Shown here: one piece after another, positions 1-8,570 of the stretch | Layout of the letters: each line of letters starts with the position of its first letter | Numbering within the stretch: the stretch's first letter is position 1 | Assembly: GCF_000230975.2 (NCBI RefSeq) | Contig: NC_021172.1 | Coordinates: 2,666,001 to 2,730,000, forward strand | Direction: 5' to 3' | DNA length: 64,000 nucleotides | Source of the DNA: Hyphomicrobium denitrificans 1NES1 | GTDB lineage: Bacteria; Pseudomonadota; Alphaproteobacteria; Rhizobiales; Hyphomicrobiaceae | Notes under the pieces: generated by a model | Database searches by the model: none | Told to the model about the DNA's origin: nothing | Seen by the model: the letters and a program-made list of their open reading frames with translations, nothing else | Position numbers and translations under genes: made by a program

Positions 1-51
1 TTGTCTCCCGCCCAGGCGCGGACTCCCGTGCGCGTCATCAACCGGAGCACA

Positions 52-768
52 ATGGCTGACAGTTGCTCATCCAAGGCGCTGCTTGCGCTCGCTGCTGCGG
101 TGGCCCTTTCAGGCTGTGCCAGCGGCGGAGGCGCTCAATTGCCGGCACTCAGCCTGCCGAGCGCACCCTCGGTCGAAGCCGCTTCGCAGCAGGCAACGAC
201 TCCGCCGCCCTCCGCGCCAGGCGCAGCGCAGCAGACGGGGAACGTGATCGACCAAACCGGCGGCCAGGGCGGATCGGCAACCGACATTTATTCCCGCGTC
301 GCTACCGGTGCGATGAAATGCTGGTTCGCGGTCGGCGGGCCGCTCAAGGCCGATTTTGTCTATCACGCAACGGCGACACCGGCCTCGCGCGGCGGCAAGG
401 CGCAGATCGTCATTCATCGTCGCGATCCGACACAGCCCAACCCGCGCGGTGCCAAGGCTTATCTCGTCGATATCGATCCGACTGGCGAAGCATCGGCTAC
501 CGTCAGGACCGAAAATCTCAAAATGACGGATGCTTTCGCTACCGCCATGACGAGCGATATCACGCGCTGGACCAAGGGCGAAGAAGGCTGCAGTCAGTCG
601 TCGGCCGTCGCCGGATGGACACCGGCGGCTCCACAGCCCGTCGCCGCAGCTCCCGCGACCAACGCCAAGACCGCCAAAAAGGCCAAGGCGAGATCGAAAG
701 CAAAGGCGGCACCTGCGCAAGCGAAAGCGCCCGCCAGCCCGCCGTTGAAAACGTCAACGGACAACTAA
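52..768 (+). CDS. Putative outer-membrane lipoprotein, unknown function
   Basis: A 238-residue protein with a lipoprotein signal peptide: a hydrophobic stretch (ALLALAAAVALSGC) ends in a lipobox Cys at about residue 22, followed by a Gly/Ser/Pro-rich linker. A globular part (about residues 80-180) holds a single further Cys pair region (MKCWF and EEGCSQ). The C-terminal 45 residues are a Lys/Ala/Pro-rich tail typical of periplasmic proteins that contact peptidoglycan or other anionic partners; that role is inference. I chose the ATG at 52 because CGGAG lies five bases upstream; an in-frame TTG at base 1 would extend it and spoil the signal peptide. I do not recognise a family. The gene precedes sciP, which is on the other strand. 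Confidence 0.7.
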   Translation: MADSCSSKALLALAAAVALSGCASGGGAQLPALSLPSAPSVEAASQQATTPPPSAPGAAQQTGNVIDQTGGQGGSATDIYSRVATGAMKCWFAVGGPLKADFVYHATATPASRGGKAQIVIHRRDPTQPNPRGAKAYLVDIDPTGEASATVRTENLKMTDAFATAMTSDITRWTKGEEGCSQSSAVAGWTPAAPQPVAAAPATNAKTAKKAKARSKAKAAPAQAKAPASPPLKTSTDN

Positions 769-832
769 CGAACATGACGGCGCGGAGCGGCCGACGCATC
801 GGTCACTCGCATCGCCAATCGCGGCGCCGAGA

Positions 833-1111
833 TTACTCTCGATAGTCCTGCAAGCGCGTCGCGCGCAGACCCGGAAGGCCATGCTTGTCGATCGAACGCT
901 GCCACGACAAAAACTCGTCGACGGTCAGCGTGTACCGTTCGCATGCCTCCTCAATGCTGAGAAGGCCACCGCGCACGGCGGCGACAACTTCGGCCTTGCG
1001 ACGGATCACCCATCGCTTGGTGTCCCGCGGGGGAAGATCTGCGACGGTGAGCGGAGACCCATCAGGTCCGATCACGTAGCGCCCGCGCGCTCTCATCTGC
1101 TGTTCGGTCAT
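833..1111 (-). CDS. sciP: SciP-type CtrA inhibitor (DUF1153)
   Basis: A 92-residue DUF1153 protein carrying the family hallmarks RYVIGPDGSPLT near residue 10 and PPRDTKRWVIRRKAEVV around residue 27, then a helix-turn-helix-like segment ending SIDKHGLPGLR. In Caulobacter crescentus SciP binds the master cell-cycle regulator CtrA and blocks its recruitment of RNA polymerase in G1; conservation across CtrA-bearing alphaproteobacteria is established. The ATG at 1111 starts the conserved MTEQQ region; longer frames upstream are not conserved in composition. A near-match CtrA site lies about 50 bases upstream (1163-1177). The call is firm from sequence; activity in this organism is inferred. Confidence 0.9.
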   Translation of the reverse strand: MTEQQMRARGRYVIGPDGSPLTVADLPPRDTKRWVIRRKAEVVAAVRGGLLSIEEACERYTLTVDEFLSWQRSIDKHGLPGLRATRLQDYRE

Positions 1112-1527
1112 GATACTCAATACACACTCTCTGACCACGGGGTTGCTTATAGCGGGTTGCCATTAAATTAGCACTAAGCCCTTGAGTGAACAGTAATTAA
1201 ATAGGCGTGCCAATTCAGCGTTATTAAAGCCTTGGGCCTGCAATCTTCCAAGCTTTCGTTCCAATTTGTGCCACCCTGATAACCCTAAGCCCCTAGAAAG
1301 CGAATTACGGGCCAGTCGCGTAAATGCTTGCGAGCGGCTTGCGGGGGACCCATTTAATGAACTATGGATCTGATCAGCCTGTCAGATCCGACAAATCTGC
1401 CCGCCGAGACCAAAAATAACTTATTGAATGTATTTGGTCTTTTGGATGCCGGCCCGCACCGGGTATAGTCCCCGCGATTGTCCGGCGCATCGTTCGCCAC
1501 TAAACAATAAGCCTTTCGCCGCTTCAA
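1112..1527. other. Intergenic region between sciP and mnmA
   Basis: This 416-base stretch lies between the divergently transcribed sciP (minus) and mnmA (plus). It is clearly more AT-rich than the flanking genes and contains several TTAA words, one in a near-match CtrA site. I see no convincing reading frame, RNA gene or terminator in it; it presumably holds the promoters of both neighbours. Confidence 0.5.
1163..1177. promoter_or_regulatory. Near-match CtrA box upstream of sciP
   Basis: The sequence TTAA, seven bases, CTAA differs in one base from the CtrA consensus TTAA-N7-TTAA and sits 52 bases before the sciP start codon. In Caulobacter sciP is itself part of the CtrA circuit, so a CtrA site here would make sense. 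A single degenerate match in an AT-rich intergenic stretch can arise by chance, so this is a weak call. Confidence 0.35.
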
Positions 1528-2721
1528 ATGACCGATTTTCAGACGCCACCCGCTGCCCCAAGCGCCAAAAAGCGCGTTGTCGTCGCCATGTCCGGTGGTG
1601 TCGACAGCTCGGTTGCGGCAGCGATCATGAAGGCCGCCGGTCATGACGTCATTGGCGTAACGCTGCAGCTCTACGACCATGGCAGCGCCACGGGTCGAAA
1701 AGGCAGTTGCTGCGCCGGCCAAGACATCCACGATGCGCGGCGCGTCGCCCAGACGCTAGGCATTCCGCATTATGTTCTCGATTACGAAGCTCGCTTCGCC
1801 CAGAAGGTGATCGAGACGTTCGCCGAAAGCTACGTGCACGGCGAGACTCCGATCCCGTGTGTTACGTGCAACAACGAGATCAAGTTCCGCGACCTGCTCG
1901 AAACGGCGAAGGATCTCGGTGCCGAGGTTCTTGTCACCGGTCACTACGTGCAGAGGCGCGAGACGGATCATGGGCCGGAACTCGCCCGGGCCGTCGATAC
2001 GGATCGGGATCAGAGCTATTTCCTGTTCGGGATCACCAAGGCGCAGCTTTCGGCTCTGTGGTTCCCCGTCGGTGCCTTGCAGAAGGCGGAGGTTCGCGAA
2101 CTCGCGCGCTCGTTCAATCTTCCTGTGGCGGACAAATCCGACAGCCAGGATATCTGCTTCGTCCCAACCGGGCGTTACACGGACGTTATAGAGCGCCTGA
2201 AGCCGAATGCGCTTGACGCCGGCGACATCGTTCATCTGGACGGACGCATACTTGGACGCCACGACGGCATCGTCCATTACACCGTAGGCCAGCGGCGCGG
2301 GATCAAGGTTCCGGCGGCGGAGCCGCTTTATGTCGTGCGGCTCGACGCGACCAAAAACGAAGTCATCGTCGGACCGCGTTCAGCTCTCACGACGACCGGG
2401 TTAATCTTGCGCGATGTCAATTGGCTCGGGGAAAAATCGTTCGCTGAAAGCGCCGGCATGGGATTGGAACTCTACGTCCGTATGCGCTCGTCGCAAAAGC
2501 TTCGCGCAGCGATCCTCACCGCCGAAGCGGACGGCGGCGCCAAAGTTGAACTACACGACGGGGAAGAAGGTATTGCGACCGGCCAAGCCTGCGTGTTCTA
2601 TGCCAGCCAGGAGACTGGAGCACGCGTGCTCGGCGGCGGTTGGATCGCAAAAACGGTGAAGGCTGCAAATCAAGGGGACTTTCGCGCATCAAGCCACACT
2701 CTGGCCGAGGCGCAGAGATAG
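1528..2721 (+). CDS. mnmA: tRNA-specific 2-thiouridylase MnmA
   Basis: A 397-residue enzyme that places sulfur on U34 of the tRNAs for Glu, Gln and Lys, using ATP to adenylate the base. The PP-loop SGGVDSS is at residues 22-28. The catalytic cysteine pair is present: Cys114 in [11 protein letters not shown] and Cys210 in SQDICFVP. The C-terminal part contains the GQRRGI segment and the beta-barrel expected in the family. About 12 extra residues precede the usual start, which is common in alphaproteobacteria. The next gene, pmtA, begins 24 bases after the stop, so the two may be cotranscribed although their functions are unrelated. Confidence 0.96.
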   Translation: MTDFQTPPAAPSAKKRVVVAMSGGVDSSVAAAIMKAAGHDVIGVTLQLYDHGSATGRKGSCCAGQDIHDARRVAQTLGIPHYVLDYEARFAQKVIETFAESYVHGETPIPCVTCNNEIKFRDLLETAKDLGAEVLVTGHYVQRRETDHGPELARAVDTDRDQSYFLFGITKAQLSALWFPVGALQKAEVRELARSFNLPVADKSDSQDICFVPTGRYTDVIERLKPNALDAGDIVHLDGRILGRHDGIVHYTVGQRRGIKVPAAEPLYVVRLDATKNEVIVGPRSALTTTGLILRDVNWLGEKSFAESAGMGLELYVRMRSSQKLRAAILTAEADGGAKVELHDGEEGIATGQACVFYASQETGARVLGGGWIAKTVKAANQGDFRASSHTLAEAQR

Positions 2722-2745
2722 TCAGTACGCGCGCATTACACAGCG

Positions 2746-3492
2746 ATGGAGATGGCGGTGGGTGAGAAGGGGTCGGATTTTCAGCGCACATCGGGCGCGC
2801 GGGCCAATGTTGCGAGGAAGCGCTTCGAACCAAAGGCCGTTCAACTCGATGAAGGCGCGGTTCGCGATGCGTACCGCCGCTGGGCGCCGGTCTATGATTA
2901 CACGTTCGGTGCTGTCTCGACGGCCGGCCGCAGGCACGCGGTCGAGATCATCAACAGCGGCTCGGGGCGGGTCCTGGAAGTCGGGGTCGGCACGGGGCTT
3001 TCGCTTCCTACGTACAAGAAGCACCTCGATATCGTCGGCATCGATCTTGCCCCGGAGATGCTCGAAAAGGCACGGGAGCGCGTCCAAACCGAGAAGCTCG
3101 TCAATGTCTCCGGCCTTTACGAGATGGATGCGAGCAGCCTTCGCTTCCCAGACAATTCATTCGATACCGTCGTCGCAATGTATGTCATCACCGTCGTGCC
3201 TGATCCTCAGAAGGTGATGCTTGAGCTGGCACGCGTCGCCAAGCCCGGCGGCGAAGTCATGCTCGTCAATCATTTCAGCCAGGAACAGGGCGTCCGCGGC
3301 TGGGTCGAGCGGCAGATGGCGCCGTTCGCCGATCTCGTCGGCTGGCACTCGGTCTTCGACGTCTCACGCGTGATGGTCTGCGACGACCTGCAGCTGATGG
3401 ATCGCAAGTCTTTGCGGCCGCTCGGGATCTTCACGATGATGCGCTTCCGCAAATTGGCTTCGGCTGCCGAGCGCCCGGTCGCCGCCGAGTAG
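2746..3492 (+). CDS. pmtA: Phosphatidylethanolamine N-methyltransferase, Rhodobacter type
   Basis: A 248-residue soluble class I SAM-dependent methyltransferase. Motif I (EVGVGTG) is at residues 78-84, preceded by RRWAPVYDYTFG, a segment typical of the R. sphaeroides-type Pmt, and followed by the acidic motif II (IVGIDLAPEML). This family methylates phosphatidylethanolamine three times to make phosphatidylcholine at the inner membrane. In this window a second lipid route, BtaA/BtaB at 43 kb, also depends on SAM-dependent head-group methylation, so PmtA and BtaB would supply phosphorus-containing and phosphorus-free zwitterionic lipids respectively. The ATG at 2746 has little Shine-Dalgarno support; an internal ATG at 2752 is an alternative. 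Confidence 0.88.
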   Translation: MEMAVGEKGSDFQRTSGARANVARKRFEPKAVQLDEGAVRDAYRRWAPVYDYTFGAVSTAGRRHAVEIINSGSGRVLEVGVGTGLSLPTYKKHLDIVGIDLAPEMLEKARERVQTEKLVNVSGLYEMDASSLRFPDNSFDTVVAMYVITVVPDPQKVMLELARVAKPGGEVMLVNHFSQEQGVRGWVERQMAPFADLVGWHSVFDVSRVMVCDDLQLMDRKSLRPLGIFTMMRFRKLASAAERPVAAE

Positions 3493-3633
3493 CCGGTGCA
3501 GCAGTACCGGATCAGGACGCGTTGCTTCGGTCCGTCCTCCCTAACTGTCGTTAGGTGCGCGATGCGCCGTGTTGACAGGACGATATTGCGCTCCCTATAG
3601 ACGGGCGCTCAATGTCCGCATGGCGGTCAGTGT

Positions 3634-3710
3634 GGCGGGATAGCTCAGGTGGTTAGAGCGGCGGTCTCATAATCCGCAGGTCGGCGGTTCAAGTCCGCCT
3701 CCCGCTACCA
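3634..3710 (+). tRNA. tRNA with CAU anticodon, probably elongator tRNA-Met
   Basis: The 77 bases fold as a full cloverleaf: acceptor stem GGCGGGA with TCCCGCT, D-arm TAGCTCAGGTGGTTAGAGC, anticodon loop CTCATAA (anticodon CAU), T-loop GGTTCAAGTCC and a genomically encoded CCA. The first acceptor pair is G-U rather than the C-A mismatch of initiator tRNA, so this is not tRNA-fMet. It is either elongator Met or the Ile2 species whose C34 is converted to lysidine by TilS; sequence alone does not fully settle this and elongator Met is the more likely call. Confidence 0.93.
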
Positions 3711-3881
3711 GCAAATTCCTTTGAAATCTCGTACCTTGTCGCCGCTCCTGAATCGAATGGGCGGCAAAAACGAACAGGAGTGCGCGCAAAAGTAGGCACT
3801 CCGAGTCCGCGAACGTTTCGCCAAGGGTGCTCCCGTTCTGCAGATCGACAGCGCAATAAGCCGAAAGCTATGGCCGGATGC

Positions 3882-4301
3882 TCAATCGAAGTCCACTTTC
3901 CTGCTCCGCATCTTCTTGACTTTTCCGCGCGCAGCTTTGGCTTTGATGCGTTCTTCGCGTGCACCGCGCGAAGGCTTGGTTTTTATGCGTGGTTTCGGGC
4001 GTTCGAGCGCCGCCACGATAAGCTCCTGCAGCCGTTCGCGCGCATCCGACCTGTTCTGCTCCTGACTTCGGAAACGGTCGGCCTGGATGACGACGATGCC
4101 CTCGGTCGTCAGCCGTCGTCCAGCCAGACGCTTCAGCTTGCTTCGTGCATAATCTGGAATCGAACGGTTTGCTGCGAGATTGAAGCGCAGCTCGACTGCG
4201 GTCGAAACCTTGTTGACGTTCTGTCCGCCAGGGCCGGACGCGCGGATGAAGCGTTCCTCTATCTCGGCTTCGTCGATGTCGAGCGCCGGTGTAATGCGCA
4301 C
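3882..4301 (-). CDS. arfB: Alternative ribosome-rescue factor ArfB
   Basis: A 139-residue class I release-factor-like peptidyl-tRNA hydrolase. The GGQ catalytic motif is at residues 25-27 in RASGPGGQNVNKVSTAVEL, directly after a short N-terminal part, and no codon-recognition domain is present. The C-terminal tail from about residue 100 is strongly basic (many Lys/Arg), as required to reach into the empty mRNA channel of a stalled ribosome. Together these define ArfB (YaeJ), which releases the nascent chain from non-stop complexes. The start is GTG. It follows the flavoprotein gene on the same strand after 55 bases. Confidence 0.95.
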   Translation of the reverse strand: MRITPALDIDEAEIEERFIRASGPGGQNVNKVSTAVELRFNLAANRSIPDYARSKLKRLAGRRLTTEGIVVIQADRFRSQEQNRSDARERLQELIVAALERPKPRIKTKPSRGAREERIKAKAARGKVKKMRSRKVDFD

Positions 4302-4356
4302 GCTACGCCCCCTTGCCGGGCGCGACGATCATGAAAGCGTCCGCACCCAAATGCAT

Positions 4357-5976
4357 TCATCGCCTCTTCGAACGCCAGCGCTTCAGATCCTTCACAATCT
4401 CGCGCGCCGCATTCATGCCCGGAACGCCGGTGACGCCGCCGCCCGGATGTGCGCCGGAACCGCACAGATAAAGCCCCTTGAGCGACATCCGGTAGTTGCC
4501 ATAACCCAAAACGGGACGCGCCGAAAAGAGCTGACCGAGACCGAGCTGTCCGTGGAAGATATCGCCGTCGACGAGGCCGAAGCGTTCCTCAAGGTCGAGC
4601 GGAGATAAGATCTGGCGGGCCAGTATGGCAGATTTGAAATTCGGAGCGTGGCGCGACACGGTTTCGACGACGAGATTGGCGAAGGCTTCCTTTTCGTGCG
4701 CATTCGACCAACTTCGCCCATCCGGCAGATGCGGAGCGACGTGCTGCACGAAGAGACTCGCGACGTGCCGTCCAGGAGGCGCGAGCGACGAATCGAGAGT
4801 AGAGGAAATCATCATTTCGACAACCGGCTCGCGCGACCAGCCGAAAGCGCGCGCATCGAGATACGCGCGCTCGAGATAGTCCATCGTCGGTCCGATGACG
4901 ATTCCCGAGCGATGATGCAGGCTCACGTCTTTGCCTGGCCGACATACGAAATCCGGCAACTCGGCAAGCGCCACGTTCATGCGGAACGATCCCGAGCCGG
5001 TCTTGATCGCGAGAAACCGTTCGCGCGTTTCTGCGTCGATATCCGTCTTTGCAATGAGGTCGCGGAATAACAATTTCGGACCGACGTTCGCCGCGACCGC
5101 GCGCGCCCTGATGGTCTCGCCCGACTTCAGCACAATGCCGGCAGCGCGCCCCTTTTCGACGAGGACGCGCTCAACCGGCGCGCCGACGCGAATGATTGCG
5201 CCGCGCGATTCCGCCGAACGGGCCATCGCTTGCGTTATCGCACCCATGCCGCCTTTCGCATGGCCCCAATATCCGGATTTGCCATTCACCTCGCCAAAGC
5301 AGTGATGCAAAAGCACGTAAGCCGTACCGGGCGTCGACGGCGCGGCATAGGATCCGACGATGCCGTCGAAAGCGAAGGCGGCTTTGACCGTTTCGTTCTC
5401 GAAACGGCGATCGAGAAAATCGGCGGCGCTCGCGGTGAACAGTTCGAGCAGCAGCCTCTGATCGCCAATCGAGAGATTGAGAATTCGCCGGCCGATGCCT
5501 CCGGCTTTGATCAATTCGAGAATGCCGCCGCCTGCGTTTGGCGGTGTGCGCGTTATGAGATCGCGGAGCACGACGACCGCGCGGTTCAGTTCGTCGTCGT
5601 AAGCCTCAAGTCTTGCTGCATCCTTTGGAGAGAAGGCGGCAAACGCCTCGCGACGCGCAACGGGATCGTACGGCACAAGCAAAGATCGCGTGCTGTCGAC
5701 CGGCCAGAAATTTGCCGCCGGCCGTTCGATGATTTCGAGGCCATGCCGATGCAGATCGAGATCCGCAATGACTTTCGGATTAAGTAGGCTAACCGTGTAC
5801 GACGCCACCGAGTTTGAAAATTCCGGTGCGAATTCCTCGGTCACGGCGGCACCGCCGACCACAAGATTTCGTTCGAGAACAACAACGGCCAATCCCGCGC
5901 CCGCGAGATAGGCGGCGCTCGTCAACCCATTGTGGCCGGCGCCTATGATCGCAACATCAAAATTGTCGGGGACCAT
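4357..5976 (-). CDS. NAD(P)/FAD-dependent oxidoreductase, PYROXD2/phytoene-desaturase-like
   Basis: A 539-residue flavoprotein of the CrtI/PYROXD2 superfamily. The N-terminal dinucleotide-binding motif GAGHNGL (residues 12-18) is followed by an acidic strand end (VVVLERN) and GGAAVTEE. The C-terminal FAD motif is seen in GLYLCGSGAHPGGGVTG. Length and motif order match bacterial proteins annotated as pyridine nucleotide-disulfide oxidoreductase domain 2; the substrate is not known for most of these. No carotenoid synthesis genes are nearby, so a role in carotenoid desaturation is not supported here. The start is ATG immediately before the conserved DVAIIGAG strand. Confidence 0.85.
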   Translation of the reverse strand: MVPDNFDVAIIGAGHNGLTSAAYLAGAGLAVVVLERNLVVGGAAVTEEFAPEFSNSVASYTVSLLNPKVIADLDLHRHGLEIIERPAANFWPVDSTRSLLVPYDPVARREAFAAFSPKDAARLEAYDDELNRAVVVLRDLITRTPPNAGGGILELIKAGGIGRRILNLSIGDQRLLLELFTASAADFLDRRFENETVKAAFAFDGIVGSYAAPSTPGTAYVLLHHCFGEVNGKSGYWGHAKGGMGAITQAMARSAESRGAIIRVGAPVERVLVEKGRAAGIVLKSGETIRARAVAANVGPKLLFRDLIAKTDIDAETRERFLAIKTGSGSFRMNVALAELPDFVCRPGKDVSLHHRSGIVIGPTMDYLERAYLDARAFGWSREPVVEMMISSTLDSSLAPPGRHVASLFVQHVAPHLPDGRSWSNAHEKEAFANLVVETVSRHAPNFKSAILARQILSPLDLEERFGLVDGDIFHGQLGLGQLFSARPVLGYGNYRMSLKGLYLCGSGAHPGGGVTGVPGMNAAREIVKDLKRWRSKRR

Positions 5977-6187
5977 TCATTGCTCTCGGGCTGATGAATT
6001 CGACGAACTGCGATAGGTTAATTTTGTGATTCGCCATTGGCGGGGAACGATTAAGACAGGGACGAGTTAAGGGCTGCGCAAATGAGCGTTTGAATTTGTT
6101 TACGCTCAATCGCCGTAACAACTCGTAACAAATTGTTCGTGAGTATTAACCAGCCGTTTATTGCGCCTCCCTAGCTTGATTAGGAAT

Positions 6188-6490
6188 ATGAGGCTTTTCG
6201 GGGAGTGGGCTCTGGCTGCAAATGGGGCACATGCGAGAATGCGCGCCGCCGTGACGACTGCAGTTGCGAGATTCGTGCCGGAGAAGCGGCAGCGGGTTCG
6301 CGGCGCTCAATTGGTTGGGCTCGCGATTGCAGCCATTGTGCCCGCAATTATCTGGTGCGTTTTGATTGATGCGGTCGCGATGTGGATCAGCGGTCCGCTT
6401 TCGCTGCAAACCATCCTTATCACCGGCATTGCCATTGCGCTGTTTCTTGCGGTGATCTGCGCGCCGTTGATCCTTCGGTATCGCGATTAG
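6188..6490 (+). CDS. Small membrane protein, unknown function
   Basis: A 100-residue protein with a basic amphipathic N-terminus and two predicted membrane helices, roughly residues 42-64 (LVGLAIAAIVPAIIWCVLI) and 72-93 (ILITGIAIALFLAVICAPLI). I chose the ATG at 6188; an in-frame TTG at 6161 is possible but has no ribosome-binding site. I do not recognise the family. A degenerate CtrA-like site (TTAA-N7-TTTA, 6146-6160) lies just upstream, which is weak evidence of cell-cycle control. It is divergent from the flavoprotein gene across a 211-base AT-rich gap. Confidence 0.6.
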   Translation: MRLFGEWALAANGAHARMRAAVTTAVARFVPEKRQRVRGAQLVGLAIAAIVPAIIWCVLIDAVAMWISGPLSLQTILITGIAIALFLAVICAPLILRYRD

Positions 6491-6523
6491 CGCGACATCG
6501 TCCCGCCTTTTCCAGTTTTGGAA

Positions 6524-6802
6524 CTACGTACCGCTCCAGTCGCACTGCAGCTGCTGGCACAGTCGCCGTTTCCTGCCTCCGATGATCGAGCATGGCGCAG
6601 GGACAAATCGGCACTTGCGACAGGAATAGGAGGAGACACATCCGCGCCAACTCCCTCCTTTGCGGAAGTTGCATGTGAGAATCGTCTGGCAATCACGATG
6701 CGGATTGATTGCGCCGCCCGGACCTTCCTGCGCGCGAACGGGCCCGCCGCAAAAGAGGGCAAAGCCAAAAACGAGCATCGAAGCAATCAGAACCTTCGAC
6801 AT
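6524..6802 (-). CDS. Small exported cysteine-rich protein
   Basis: A 92-residue protein with a clear signal peptide (hydrophobic core LIASMLVFGFALFCGG, likely cut after VRAQ). The mature part of about 68 residues holds nine cysteines in short-spaced pairs (DCQTILTC, GCVSSYSCRKC, PAPC, LCQQLQC) and many Arg/Lys, suggesting a disulfide-rich or metal-binding periplasmic or secreted protein. I do not recognise a family. It converges with the membrane protein at 6188 and is followed by ilvE on the same strand after a gap of about 90 bases in the minus direction. Confidence 0.6.
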   Translation of the reverse strand: MSKVLIASMLVFGFALFCGGPVRAQEGPGGAINPHRDCQTILTCNFRKGGSWRGCVSSYSCRKCRFVPAPCSIIGGRKRRLCQQLQCDWSGT

Positions 6803-6890
6803 CTAAGCACGCCCGGTTGTGCGAACGCTCGAAGCATCTGCCGATACCGGCTTCGAAGCAAGGCGGGCGAAGTCGAAAAAGCGAGCGTGG

Positions 6891-7787
6891 TTACTCCGCT
6901 GCTACGCGCTTCTTCGGTTTCACCAGCTCCGTATAATCATTCAGCAAGGTTTCGGTGATTTTGCCGGGCTTGTAGCGATGCTCGCCGATCTCGGAGACCG
7001 GCGTTATCTCGGCTGCCGTCCCCGTAATGAAGCATTCGCTGAAGCTGCCAAGCTCTTCCGGCATGATGGCACGATTGATCACCTCAATGCCGCGCGCTTT
7101 CGCAAGGTCGATGACAGTGCGCCGCGTAATGCCGTCGAGGAAGCAATCCGGCTCCGGCGTATGAATTACGCCGTCCTTGATCAGGAAGACGTTGGCGCCC
7201 GTGCATTCCGCGACCCGGCCGCGATAGTCGAGCATGAGCGCGTCGGAATAGCCCGCACGCTCGGCGCGATGCTTCTCGATCGTGCAGATCATGTAGAGGC
7301 CCGCAGCCTTGGCTTTGGCAGGTGCACAGGCAGGATCGGGTCTGCGATACTGAGCATGGGTGACGCGGATACCTTTGAGGCGCTGCTCCATCGGGAAATA
7401 CGATCCCCAGTTCCACGCCGCGATCATAAGATGAATCTTGGTTTGGCGAGCGGAAACGCCCATCTGCTCGCTGCCGCGCCACGCGAGGGGCCGGACATAG
7501 CAGTCGGACAATTTATTGGCTGCGACGGTATCGCGGCATGCCTGATCGATCTGGGCGACGGAATAAGGAATCTCGAAATCGAGAATCCTGGCGCTCTCAA
7601 CGAGGCGTTCGGAATGCTCGGTCAGCTTAAAGATCTCGCCCTCGTAGCACCGTTCGCCCTCGAAGACGGCGCTGGCATAATGCAGGGCATGGGTCAGGAC
7701 GTGAACCTTGACGTCGCGCCAGGGGAGCAAAGCCCCGTCCATCCAGATCAGCCCATCGCGGTCGTGATAAGGAACGAGGTCGGCCAT
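6891..7787 (-). CDS. ilvE: Branched-chain amino acid aminotransferase
   Basis: A 298-residue fold-type IV PLP enzyme that transfers amino groups between glutamate and the keto acids of Leu, Ile and Val. Recognisable segments are the N-terminal ALHYASAVFEGERCY, the lysine-bearing region around KAAGLYMICTIEKHRAE, the YSDALMLDYRGRVAECTGANVFLI stretch that positions the cofactor phosphate, and the LDGITRRTVI segment. The length is normal. It is divergent from the MarR-RR-kinase operon, an arrangement I recall as common in Hyphomicrobiales, across a gap of about 200 bases. Confidence 0.95.
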   Translation of the reverse strand: MADLVPYHDRDGLIWMDGALLPWRDVKVHVLTHALHYASAVFEGERCYEGEIFKLTEHSERLVESARILDFEIPYSVAQIDQACRDTVAANKLSDCYVRPLAWRGSEQMGVSARQTKIHLMIAAWNWGSYFPMEQRLKGIRVTHAQYRRPDPACAPAKAKAAGLYMICTIEKHRAERAGYSDALMLDYRGRVAECTGANVFLIKDGVIHTPEPDCFLDGITRRTVIDLAKARGIEVINRAIMPEELGSFSECFITGTAAEITPVSEIGEHRYKPGKITETLLNDYTELVKPKKRVAAE

Positions 7788-7988
7788 GCCCGTCTAAGTC
7801 CTTCGCTGGTCATTATCGTTGGCGAAATCGCGGCGCCGGTGTACGCCGCGCGGCCTCATGGCGTGCGGCGGCTGCCCGGTCGGTTCGAGACGATTAGTCC
7901 TTGGGCTTGCCGCTCGCAAGGGCACAAGACCTGCTGCTACCCCGCGATTTGTCTTGAAACAGAATACGATCGGGACCAATAAGTCAAC

Positions 7989-8570
7989 ATGACTGACATA
8001 ACTTCCGAAAGCGCCGCAGCCCGGCGCGCGAAAGGACCGGGCCCGGCCGGCTCACAAGCCGACGACGGGCGACCGCAAATTGATCCCGATCTCATTTCCT
8101 GTGTGGAATTGTTCTACTTCGCCTACCGTGATTTTACCCGTGATCCCGATACCATGCTTGAGCAGTATGGCTTCGGACGCGCGCATCACCGCGTCCTGCA
8201 TTTCATTCACCGCAATCCCGGCCTGAAGGTCGCGGAATTGCTGGATATTCTGAAGATCACCAAGCAGTCTCTGGCGCGCGTTCTGAAGCAGCTTATCGAC
8301 GAAGGCTTCGTTATTCAGCGTGCCGGCAGCGAGGACCGGCGCGAGCGGCGACTTTATCTCTCGGCCAAAGGCGCGCGCTTGACCGATAAACTGACACAAA
8401 TACAGGTCAAACGCGTTGCCGAAGCGCTGGCGACGCTCGGTCCCGGTGCGGATCAACTCGCGCGCAAGTTCCTTTTCGCTATGATTACCGAAAAGGATCG
8501 TCCGCTAGTCGAAGTTCTCATCAAGGGCCAGCACGCGGAAAGCGCGGAAGACCCCGAGAGTCATGAATGA
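7989..8570 (+). CDS. MarR-family regulator, PetP-like
   Basis: A 193-residue MarR-type winged helix protein. The recognition helix region reads LLDILKITKQSLARVLKQL (about residues 80-98), followed by the wing GSEDRRERRLYLSAKG. It carries a 30-residue N-terminal extension rich in Ala/Gly. It overlaps the next gene by four bases (ATGA), so it is translationally coupled to the response regulator. The pairing of a MarR protein with an OmpR-like regulator is the arrangement of petP-petR of Rhodobacter capsulatus, which are needed there for expression of cytochrome bc1; the assignment to PetP rests on architecture and is an inference. Confidence 0.85.
   Translation: MTDITSESAAARRAKGPGPAGSQADDGRPQIDPDLISCVELFYFAYRDFTRDPDTMLEQYGFGRAHHRVLHFIHRNPGLKVAELLDILKITKQSLARVLKQLIDEGFVIQRAGSEDRRERRLYLSAKGARLTDKLTQIQVKRVAEALATLGPGADQLARKFLFAMITEKDRPLVEVLIKGQHAESAEDPESHE

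Noticed and set aside
6146..6160. CtrA site upstream of the 6188 gene
   Set aside because: TTAA-N7-TTTA differs from consensus and is in an AT-rich gap; noted only as weak support in the gene entry.
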